Of a stretch of 8,067 bases of DNA, positions 1 to 5,749 are shown in pieces. The notes beneath the pieces are model-generated. The model had not been told where the DNA came from. It searched no databases and was given only the letters and a program-made list of their open reading frames with translations. The DNA comes from Verrucomicrobiota bacterium (GTDB lineage: Bacteria; Verrucomicrobiota; Verrucomicrobiia; Limisphaerales; UBA1096), in the NCBI GenBank assembly GCA_030747575.1, contig JASLKI010000149.1, positions 1 through 8,067 of the forward strand, given 5' to 3'. Numbering within the stretch: the first letter of the stretch is position 1; each line of letters begins with the position of its first letter. The position numbers and the translations under genes are program-made.

Positions 1-1056
1 ACGGAAAACGCGGTTGCCATCGCACTGCCGTTTTTGGCGCCGGAGTTTAGTTTTGAATACACGCTGACGCGCGAACAGCTTGAGCGCTTGGCCAAGCCGG
101 TCGTGGCGCGCTCGCGCGAGTATTGCCTCAAGGCGCTCGCCGACGCCGGCCTGGCCAGCGGCGATCTCGACCAGGTGATCCTTGTCGGCGGACAGACGCG
201 GATGCCGCTCGTGCGTGAGTTTGCCTCGGGAGTGTTCGGGTGCGGCGGCGGCGGGCCGGAGTTGAACACGTCGCAGAATCCGGACGAGGCGATCGCGCTG
301 GGCGCGGCGATTCAGGCGGGAATTTTGTCCGGCGACTTCAGTGGCATGCTGTTGCTCGACGTGACGCCGCTCTCGCTGGGCATCGAGACGTTCGGCGGGT
401 TGATGAACGTGATCATCCCACGCAACACGACGATCCCAGTAAAGCGAGGCGAGGCGTTCACGACGGTGGCCGACTACCAAAAGGAGGTGCTCATCCACGT
501 GCTGCAGGGTGAGCGTGAAAAGGCGGCGGACAACTGGAGCCTGGGGCGGTTCACGCTCGAGTTCGAGCCGCAGCCCAAGGGCGTGGCCAAGGTGGGCGTG
601 CAGTTCCAGATCGACGCCGACGGCATTTTGCATGTGCTCGCGCGAGACATCAAAACCGGCAACGAGAAGCTCGTAGAGATGGCTTCCGCCGTGGAGGTCG
701 ATGACGCCGAGGTGCAGCAAATGATCGAGGAATCCGTCGAGCACGCGTTCGACGACATCGAGGAACGGCGCTGGATCGAGGCCAAGCTGCGCGCCGAGCA
801 GACGGTGACCGCCACGCGCAAGGGGCTGGAGTCGCTCGGCGGTGAGTTGGCGGATGATCAGCGTGGGGCGATCGAGTCGGCGCTGGCTACGGTGGAGTTG
901 CTGTTGGCCAAGCGGGGGCGGGACGAAGCAGTGACGGCTGCCGAGCTGAAGGAAGCCAACGGCAATCTCGACGACGCCACTCAGCCGTTGGCGGAGTTGA
1001 TGATGGACCGCGTGATGGCGGAGATGCTCGAGAAACGCGGCGTGTTGCCGGGTTAG
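1..1056 (+). CDS. Hsp70-family chaperone (DnaK/HscA-like), 5' end missing
   Basis: ATP-dependent cytoplasmic chaperone that binds unfolded or iron-sulphur scaffold clients with J-domain and exchange-factor partners. The frame is open from base 1, so the start lies outside; 351 residues are visible. In order: the end of the ATPase domain with ILVGGQTRMPLV (residues 60-71) and NPDEAIALGAAIQAG (93-107); the interdomain linker LLLDVTPLSLGIET (117-130); a substrate-binding beta domain with IPRNTTIPV (139-147), HVLQGERE (166-173) and IDADGILHV (204-212); and a helical lid from about 235. The tail ends near LDDATQPLAELMMDRVMAEML with no acidic DnaK-type C-terminus, which leans towards HscA or a short DnaK paralogue. 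A glycine-rich stretch (residues 80-86) looks longer than usual between VFG and NPDE. The stop TAG overlaps the stop of the convergent infC. The Hsp70 family is certain; the DnaK versus HscA choice is not. Confidence 0.93.
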   Translation, partial: TENAVAIALPFLAPEFSFEYTLTREQLERLAKPVVARSREYCLKALADAGLASGDLDQVILVGGQTRMPLVREFASGVFGCGGGGPELNTSQNPDEAIALGAAIQAGILSGDFSGMLLLDVTPLSLGIETFGGLMNVIIPRNTTIPVKRGEAFTTVADYQKEVLIHVLQGEREKAADNWSLGRFTLEFEPQPKGVAKVGVQFQIDADGILHVLARDIKTGNEKLVEMASAVEVDDAEVQQMIEESVEHAFDDIEERRWIEAKLRAEQTVTATRKGLESLGGELADDQRGAIESALATVELLLAKRGRDEAVTAAELKEANGNLDDATQPLAELMMDRVMAEMLEKRGVLPG

Positions 1057-1748
1057 GTTTTCGCCGGGAGCTTGGCGCTGTCGATTGCCTGTTTGCGAAA
1101 ACTGTTGTTGGGCTTTTTGATGTCCGCACCCTCGACGTGCCGGATTTCGTCGTAGTCTACTTCCACGGCGCGCTCCTCGGGATTCGGGTGAGGCGCCCGC
1201 TGGTCCTTGGGCTGCGGGTTGATGAGGACGATGACGCTTCTGCCGGCTTCGCGCGGCTTGGTGTCACAACTTCCCCACGGCTTGATCTTCTCGATGAACG
1301 CCTCGATGGTCTGCACGCCGATGTGTTTCGTGCGAAGTTCCTTGCCGCGGAAACGCAGGATCACTTTGACTTTCATGCCTTCGCAGAGGAAGTCGATCGC
1401 GTGGTTCAGCTTGAAGGTGAAATCGTGCGGATCAATGTTCGGGCGCAGCTGGATCTCCTTGATCTTGACCGTGACGGTGGCTTTTTTCTGCTCCTTGCGA
1501 AGTTTCTTCTGCTCGTAGGAATATTTACCGTAGTCCGTTATCCGGCATACGGGCGGGCTGGCGTTGGGTGAAATCTCCACCAAGTCCAGCCGCATTTCCT
1601 TGGCCTTCCGCATGGCGTCCTGAATGGAAAACACCCCCAGCTGTTGTCCATCATCCATCAGGAGCCGAACCTCCCGGGCTCGAATCCTGCCGTTTACTCG
1701 CGTCCGTGGTTCCCTGTAAGGGCGCCTTCCGCCTTTGGGGCGACTCAA
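1053..1748 (-). CDS. infC: Translation initiation factor IF-3
   Basis: IF-3 binds the 30S subunit, prevents premature 50S joining and proofreads the start codon and initiator tRNA. The 231-residue product has the N-domain (RVNGRIRAREVRL at 17-29, LDLVEISPNASPPVCRITDYGKY at about 54-76), a lysine-rich linker helix (about 77-92) and the C-domain (IKEIQLRPNIDPHDF at 96-110, FLCEGMKVKVILRFRGKE at 120-137, ending around INPQPKD at 176-182). A charged tail of about 50 residues follows the core; classic IF-3 is about 180 residues. The start chosen is TTG at 1746-1748, with a GGGGG (1755-1759) six bases upstream as a possible ribosome-binding site. The first in-frame ATG lies inside the conserved N-domain (residue 31) and cannot be the start. 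An in-frame ATT at 1791-1793 is the only other candidate, and a TGA lies just above it. The usual downstream rpmI-rplT are absent; the gene instead meets the Hsp70 gene tail to tail. Confidence 0.95.
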   Translation of the reverse strand: MSRPKGGRRPYREPRTRVNGRIRAREVRLLMDDGQQLGVFSIQDAMRKAKEMRLDLVEISPNASPPVCRITDYGKYSYEQKKLRKEQKKATVTVKIKEIQLRPNIDPHDFTFKLNHAIDFLCEGMKVKVILRFRGKELRTKHIGVQTIEAFIEKIKPWGSCDTKPREAGRSVIVLINPQPKDQRAPHPNPEERAVEVDYDEIRHVEGADIKKPNNSFRKQAIDSAKLPAKT

Positions 1749-1968
1749 AGCGTGCCCCCGATGCTGTGGTTTATCATATAGACTATATTGAATTGCCCGT
1801 CACAGGACGGGGCAAGAGCAGAGGCTATTTTTTGACACCGCCTTTGCAAGCCAAATTTTCAAAAAAACAAAAGCAACAGTGATGCCAAAAGGCCTGTCAC
1901 AACGCTTGGCAGGGTGAATAGCTTTGCGGCCGGGCGGCTGTCCCCATACTATCTCGCCTCGAAGCCGC
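1749..1968. other. Divergent intergenic region between infC and the DUF1080 gene
   Basis: This 220-base gap should hold promoters for both divergent genes. For the plus strand, TTGCGG (1924-1929) and TACTAT (1947-1952) are 17 bases apart and would give a very short leader before the ATG at 1969, but each matches the consensus only partly. A perfect TTGACA (1832-1837) has no acceptable -10 downstream at 16-18 bases. Bases 1853-1875 are A/T-rich. A weak imperfect stem (GTGA at about 1880 paired with TCAC near 1899) is visible. No RNA gene, operator repeat or riboswitch is recognised. Confidence 0.4.
1773..1778 (-). promoter_or_regulatory. Candidate -10 element for infC
   Basis: On the minus strand this reads TATGAT, five of six matches to the sigma-70 -10 consensus, in an AT-rich patch 24 bases upstream of the infC TTG. 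The best -35-like hexamer is GTGACG (1798-1803, minus), four of six matches but at a long 19-base spacing. If used, transcription would begin about 15-20 bases before the TTG and would exclude the upstream ATT as the start. This is a visual match only. Confidence 0.25.
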
Positions 1969-2742
1969 ATGAGTTTTTTTGACATCACAAGCGAACCGTC
2001 GCGCTGGGCTAGGAGCGGCCTGCTGCTTTTGGGCGGCCTGCTCGCGCTCGGCCAGGCGCGGGCGCAACTGGCTCCGCCTCCGCCTCCGGCCAGAACGAGC
2101 ATTACCGTCAGCAACGGCAAGTCGCTGGCTGGCTGGCGCGCGCCGCTTGGCGACTGGAAGCTGGTGAGGGCCGCCGCGCCGTCACTGGGCAACCCAAAGG
2201 CGTTCACGCTGGCCGAGGGCAAGGGCGTGCTCGTAAACGGCGACAAGGGCCGCACTGGCAACGTGTTCAGCAAACACGAGCACGGCGATGTGATGGTGGC
2301 TGTCGAGTTCATGGTGCCGCGGGGCTCGAACTCCGGGATTTATTTTCAGGGCCGATACGAGATTCAGATTCTCGATAGCCACGGGAAGGCCAAGTTGACC
2401 CACGGCGACAACGGCGGCATCTACCAGCGCTGGGCCAACGGCAAGGGCTTCGGTGGTGCCGCGCCGATCGTCAATGCCAGCAAGCCGCCGGGCGAGTGGC
2501 AAAAATTTATCGTCACGTTCCGTGCGCCGCGCTTTGACAAAAGCGGCAAAAAAATCGAGAACGCCAGGTTTGTCAAAGTGATCCACAACGGTCGGTTGAT
2601 CCACCATAACGTCGAGGTGACCGGCCCGACCCGCTCCGCCGGTTTCAACGACGAAAAACCCACCGGCCCGTTGATGCTCCAGGGCGACCACGGCCCTGTG
2701 GCTTTTCGCAAAATCATCCTGAAACCGGCCAAGCTGGACTGA
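1969..2742 (+). CDS. Secreted DUF1080 / 3-keto-disaccharide hydrolase domain protein
   Basis: This 257-residue exported protein has a concanavalin/LamG-like domain of the DUF1080 family (PF06439), members of which act on 3-keto-glycosides and which is greatly expanded in Planctomycetota and Verrucomicrobiota. Visible marks: a signal peptide with hydrophobic core GLLLLGGLLALG (17-28) and an ARA-Q cleavage site (after 32); a short proline linker (35-40); NGKSLAGW (49-56); SNSGIYFQGRYEIQILDS (120-137); GGIY (149-152); NASKPPGEWQ (169-178); and PTGPLMLQGDHGPVAFRKI (231-249). The domain appears complete and is the only domain. ATG 1969 is preferred over an upstream in-frame TTG at 1924 because it puts a normal-length N-region before the signal core. 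Only 34 bases separate it from the next gene, so it probably heads an operon. The exact substrate cannot be read from the sequence. Confidence 0.9.
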   Translation: MSFFDITSEPSRWARSGLLLLGGLLALGQARAQLAPPPPPARTSITVSNGKSLAGWRAPLGDWKLVRAAAPSLGNPKAFTLAEGKGVLVNGDKGRTGNVFSKHEHGDVMVAVEFMVPRGSNSGIYFQGRYEIQILDSHGKAKLTHGDNGGIYQRWANGKGFGGAAPIVNASKPPGEWQKFIVTFRAPRFDKSGKKIENARFVKVIHNGRLIHHNVEVTGPTRSAGFNDEKPTGPLMLQGDHGPVAFRKIILKPAKLD

Positions 2743-2745
2743 ATC

Positions 2746-2757
2746 GCTTGGCCAAGA
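2746..2757. repeat. Intergenic copy of the CTTGGCCAAG palindrome
   Basis: A perfect 10-base palindrome, CTTGGCCAAG (2747-2756), starts four bases after the DUF1080 stop codon. The same 10-mer occurs at 87-96, 4683-4692 and 5436-5445, and its 8-base core TTGGCCAA also at 904-911 and 6485-6492. There is no T-run after it, so it is not an ordinary intrinsic terminator. It may be an iterated palindrome or a protein-binding site; its function is unknown. Confidence 0.5.
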
Positions 2758-2776
2758 TCAACCACCACCCACATCC

Positions 2777-4135
2777 ATGGAACCCAAACCTGCACCCACG
2801 ACACTCTCGGGCATCATTCGGCATCTTGGCCCCGGGCTGATCATCACCGCCACCATCGTCGGCTCCGGCGAGTTGATTATGACGCCCAAGCTTGCCGGTG
2901 AAGCCGGCTTCTCGCTCTTGTGGTTCATTATTTTTGGTTGTCTGATAAAGGTGTTTATCCAGGTTGAACTGGGCCGATACGCCATTACACACGGCAAGAC
3001 CACTCTGGCAGCGATGGACAGCGTTCCAGGGCCCCGATTCCAATTTCCGTGGAAAACGGAGAACAGCGTGATCACCGTTCAAGCCTCGTGGATGGTATGG
3101 TTTTGGGTGGTCATGTATATCGGTTCCAGTCTCCAGATTGCCGGAATGATGGACGGACTTGCCTCATTGGTTTTTCAGGAGCCGGGGACCGGCCATCATT
3201 TGATGATACTCGGCGTGGCAGCGGTAACGATAATTTTATTGCTCTCCGGACGCTATCGCCTGGTTGAGAGAGTCTGCATCGGTATGGTTTTACTGTTCAC
3301 TATCTTTACTATTGTGGCGCTTGTTGCATTGCAATTCACCGAATTCAAAATCAATTCATCTGACATTGCTGAAGGTTTTAAGTTTGGCAACGACTCGCCG
3401 GAGAAATTTACGACGGCGTTTGCCGCATTTGCCATTATTGGAGTCGGGACGTCTGAGTTAATTTACTACCCCTATTGGTGTCTGGAAAAAGGCTATGCGA
3501 AGTTCACCGGGAAAAATGACAATACTCTAGGATGGCTCGACAGGGCACGCGGCTGGCTCAACGTGATGAAATGGGACGCGTGGATTTCCTGTACAATTTA
3601 TACTGCCGCCACTTGTGCATTTTTCCTGCTCGGCGCAGCCACATTACACAGGACTGGGCAAGAAGTAGGAGATATAGGAATGATAGCCACACTTTCCAGC
3701 ATGTATGAAGGAGCGTTTGGTGACACAGGAGTGCTATTGTTCAAGATAGGGTGCTTTTGCGTTCTGTTTTCGACTGTGTTTGGAGCGACAGCTGCAAATT
3801 CACGGCTTTTTGCCGATTGCATTCCAGTATTTAAGATTCGAAAATTTGACTCTGAAGAAGATCGAGCCAAATGGGTAAAGATTGGGGTCATAGTCCTGGT
3901 GGGTTTATCCTTTATGATTTCACTGATTTTCGGCGAGCCGGTTACTTTGATAATTTACGGTTCGATTGCACAGGGAGCGTTGTTGCCATTTCTTGCCATT
4001 GCGGCGGCTTACTTTTTGTTTATGCGAATCGACAAAAGGTTGCATCCCGGGATGGTTTGGAAATTTTTTCTCATGTTGTCTGTCTTGGCAATGGTAATGG
4101 TGGGGTGTTATCAACTTTACGATATATTGAAATAG
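2777..4135 (+). CDS. Nramp-superfamily transporter lacking the canonical metal-binding motifs
   Basis: This 452-residue inner-membrane carrier has about 11-12 hydrophobic segments in the APC/LeuT-like arrangement of Nramp proteins (natural resistance-associated macrophage protein; MntH in bacteria). GPGLIITATIVGSGELI (18-34) is the unwound TM1 region and IIGVGTSELIYYPYW (220-234) the TM6 region. Where MntH has DPGN in TM1, this protein has GSGE (29-32). Where MntH has MPH in TM6, it has T-S-E (225-227). The Mn/Fe-coordinating Asp, Asn and Met are therefore replaced, and two glutamates (E32, E227) sit in the site. Nramp-related magnesium transporters are a known precedent for altered sites, but the substrate here cannot be assigned. 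The gene is about 47% GC, well below its neighbours. It follows DUF1080 by 34 bases and is one base upstream of the next start. No clear ribosome-binding site precedes the ATG. Confidence 0.87.
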   Translation: MEPKPAPTTLSGIIRHLGPGLIITATIVGSGELIMTPKLAGEAGFSLLWFIIFGCLIKVFIQVELGRYAITHGKTTLAAMDSVPGPRFQFPWKTENSVITVQASWMVWFWVVMYIGSSLQIAGMMDGLASLVFQEPGTGHHLMILGVAAVTIILLLSGRYRLVERVCIGMVLLFTIFTIVALVALQFTEFKINSSDIAEGFKFGNDSPEKFTTAFAAFAIIGVGTSELIYYPYWCLEKGYAKFTGKNDNTLGWLDRARGWLNVMKWDAWISCTIYTAATCAFFLLGAATLHRTGQEVGDIGMIATLSSMYEGAFGDTGVLLFKIGCFCVLFSTVFGATAANSRLFADCIPVFKIRKFDSEEDRAKWVKIGVIVLVGLSFMISLIFGEPVTLIIYGSIAQGALLPFLAIAAAYFLFMRIDKRLHPGMVWKFFLMLSVLAMVMVGCYQLYDILK

Positions 4136-4136
4136 T

Positions 4137-4682
4137 GTGGCTTACACCAGTAAAGAGAAATTTGATTCGTTTTTGTTGGCCATTGAAACTGAAGGTCTTC
4201 CAGGGCTTGGGCCGGAGGTTAGGTCGTCAGTGCAGCCCAGCGCGGCTCTTGCCCGGGCTGTGGATGCGCTTGGCTTGGGTGGCGCGGCCGCTGACCTGGT
4301 CAAGGCGGCGGCGCTGCTGTGGCACGACCATCTCGACGAGTCGCATACCGTTTCGCAGAACATAGGCTCGATAGACGGTAGTTTCCTACACGGCATGATG
4401 CACCGTCGCGAGCCGGATTACCCGAACGCGAAGTACTGGTTCCGCCGCGTGGGCGATCACCCTTGTTTCCCCGCCCTGGCCAGCGACGCGACCGAATACC
4501 TGGATGCTGCCGGCGACGAGGCTTTGGCTAAGCGCCTGGCCCCGGGCGGTCACTGGGATCCTCTCGCTTTTGTGGATGCCGTCGAGGCGGCGGTGCGCTA
4601 CGGCAACCCTTCTGAGATCGGGCTGTTGCAGCACGTCCAGCGCATCGAGTTCGAGACTCTCGCGCAAACCATCCTAGCCTAG
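4137..4682 (+). CDS. Conserved hypothetical protein, translationally coupled to the Nramp-like transporter
   Basis: I cannot name this 181-residue soluble protein; it has no signal peptide or membrane segment. Its middle is rich in residues typical of a conserved polar site: LWHDHLDESH (61-70), GSFLHGMMHRREPDYPNAKYW (81-101), FRRVGDHP (102-109), then HWDP (139-142) and a C-terminal helix (about 163-180). The clustered His, Asp, Glu and Arg suggest a metal or ligand site; this is inference. The start is GTG at 4137, one base after the transporter's TAG. No other start is possible upstream because an in-frame TGA lies at 4128-4130. Spacing this tight, with no visible ribosome-binding site, suggests translational coupling and a role linked to the transporter. 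The first 60 or so bases are AT-rich like the transporter gene and the rest is strongly GC-rich. It is real by its codon pattern and placement; its function is unknown. Confidence 0.75.
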   Translation: MAYTSKEKFDSFLLAIETEGLPGLGPEVRSSVQPSAALARAVDALGLGGAAADLVKAAALLWHDHLDESHTVSQNIGSIDGSFLHGMMHRREPDYPNAKYWFRRVGDHPCFPALASDATEYLDAAGDEALAKRLAPGGHWDPLAFVDAVEAAVRYGNPSEIGLLQHVQRIEFETLAQTILA

Positions 4683-4693
4683 CTTGGCCAAGC
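4682..4693. repeat. Intergenic 12-base palindrome GCTTGGCCAAGC
   Basis: A perfect 12-base palindrome begins on the last base of the upstream TAG and ends nine bases before the ATG of the AEC carrier gene. The identical 12-mer occurs inside the Hsp70 gene at 86-97. Lying between two genes of the presumed operon, it could be a binding or processing site, or simply a copy of an iterated genomic palindrome. There is no T-run for a terminator. Confidence 0.5.
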
Positions 4694-4701
4694 GATGAAT
4701 C

Positions 4702-5655
4702 ATGGCTGAGTTTCTCAAGGTTCTCTCGGCGGTGTTGCCCGTTTTTCTGATCGCACTGCTTGGCTTTCAGCTGCGGCGGATGGATTGGCTGACCAAGGCG
4801 GCGGACGACAGCCTGCTCAAGGTTTCGGTCAACGTGCTGCTGCCGTGCCTTGCCTTCAGCAAAATCAGCAACAACCCGGAGTTGCTCAAGCCGGAGAACG
4901 TCTGGCTGCCACCGGTGGTCGGCTTTTTCTCGATCGGCGTTGGCATGGCCGTCGGCTGGCTGGTGAGGAAGTTTGCCACAGGCTCGACCGATGCCAAAGG
5001 GCGCACGTTTGCCATCAGCATCGGTGTGTTTAATTTCGGCTTCGTGCCGATCCCGCTTGTGGGATCGCTCTTCGGCGAGAGCGCGGTTGGAGTGCTCTTC
5101 GTGTTCAACGTCGGGACGCTGCTGGCGATGTGGTCGCTCGGCGTGATGCTGCTGCACGGCGACCTGCGCACCGGGTTGCGAAAGGCGATCAACGTGCCGG
5201 TGGTGACGGTAGTCGCCGCGCTCGTGGTGAACGCCACCGGCCTGCACGGGTACATTCCCGTCTTGGTCAATGACACGATCAATACGCTCGGCCTCTGCGG
5301 TATCCCGATGTCGATCCTGCTCATCGGCGCGATGGTGAAGGATCATTTCACCGAGTGTGATTTTCGGTCGTCGTTCCGCGTGTGCTGGGTGAGTGTGGTG
5401 CTGCGGCTTGGGCTGTTGCCGCTGGCGATGATCGCCTTGGCCAAGTGGCTGCCTTGCTCAACCGAGCTGCGGCAGGTGCTGCTCGTTGCGGCGGCAATGC
5501 CCTCGGCGATTTTCCCGCTGCTGATCGCCCGCCTGTACGGCGGCAGCCCGGTTGTCGCCACGCAGGTGGCCATCGTCACCACGCTGGTCAGTTTGGGGAC
5601 GATCCCGCTGTGGCTGCGGGCCGGGGCAGCGTTCATCGGGCTGGACTTCGAGTAG
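4702..5655 (+). CDS. AEC-family transporter (auxin efflux carrier / malonate permease type)
   Basis: This 317-residue inner-membrane carrier belongs to PF03547 (Mem_trans), whose bacterial members move organic acids such as malate or malonate. About ten hydrophobic segments fall into two five-helix halves. Typical marks are LLKVSVNVLLPCLAFSKI (38-55) with the helix-breaking proline at 48; GVFNFGFVPIPLVGSLFG (108-125), the broken-helix Asn/Gly/Pro region; GIPMSILLIGAMV (200-212), its counterpart in the second half; and MPSAIFPLLIARLYGG (266-281). The length is normal for the family and the gene looks intact. It starts 19 bases after the preceding gene, across a palindrome, with no obvious ribosome-binding site. 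A four-codon frame (ATG at 4695, TGA at 4707-4709) overlaps its start. It is about 65-70% GC where counted. The substrate is not assignable; a carboxylate is the default guess from the family. Confidence 0.92.
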   Translation: MAEFLKVLSAVLPVFLIALLGFQLRRMDWLTKAADDSLLKVSVNVLLPCLAFSKISNNPELLKPENVWLPPVVGFFSIGVGMAVGWLVRKFATGSTDAKGRTFAISIGVFNFGFVPIPLVGSLFGESAVGVLFVFNVGTLLAMWSLGVMLLHGDLRTGLRKAINVPVVTVVAALVVNATGLHGYIPVLVNDTINTLGLCGIPMSILLIGAMVKDHFTECDFRSSFRVCWVSVVLRLGLLPLAMIALAKWLPCSTELRQVLLVAAAMPSAIFPLLIARLYGGSPVVATQVAIVTTLVSLGTIPLWLRAGAAFIGLDFE

Positions 5656-5749
5656 TGTGCCCCGGTAAGAACTGGCGGACGGCTGGGACAGCTATTCCCA
5701 CGACGAATGTGGCTTGCAGCCGGGGGAGTGTTCGCGTAGGCCAAGGCGC

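Noticed and set aside
1137..1571. A 144-codon plus-strand frame opposite infC
   Set aside because: infC on the other strand is unmistakable IF-3; this frame has no recognisable domain and mirrors its codon pattern.
1832..1837. Perfect TTGACA as a -35 box for the plus-strand operon
   Set aside because: No reasonable -10 hexamer lies 16-18 bases downstream, and it is about 130 bases from the start codon.
1853..1875. A/T runs as an intrinsic terminator or UP element
   Set aside because: No GC-rich stem precedes the runs on either strand, and they are too far from the candidate infC -35 region for an UP element.
1924..1968. TTG start 15 codons upstream for the DUF1080 protein
   Set aside because: It would put a polar 15-residue extension before an otherwise normal signal peptide; the ATG at 1969 is better.
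4528..5346. A 272-codon open frame on the minus strand opposite the coupled gene and the AEC carrier gene
   Set aside because: Its product is His/Arg/Asp/Gln-rich low-complexity sequence typical of an antisense shadow in GC-rich DNA, while the plus-strand frame encodes a clear AEC carrier.
5684..5700. Small hairpin (TGGGA / TCCCA) after the AEC carrier gene as a terminator
   Set aside because: The stem is only five base pairs with no following T-run.
5714..5749. TTG start 12 codons upstream for the secreted EEP hydrolase
   Set aside because: The ATG at 5750 directly begins a typical signal peptide; the extension is arginine- and proline-rich and unnecessary.
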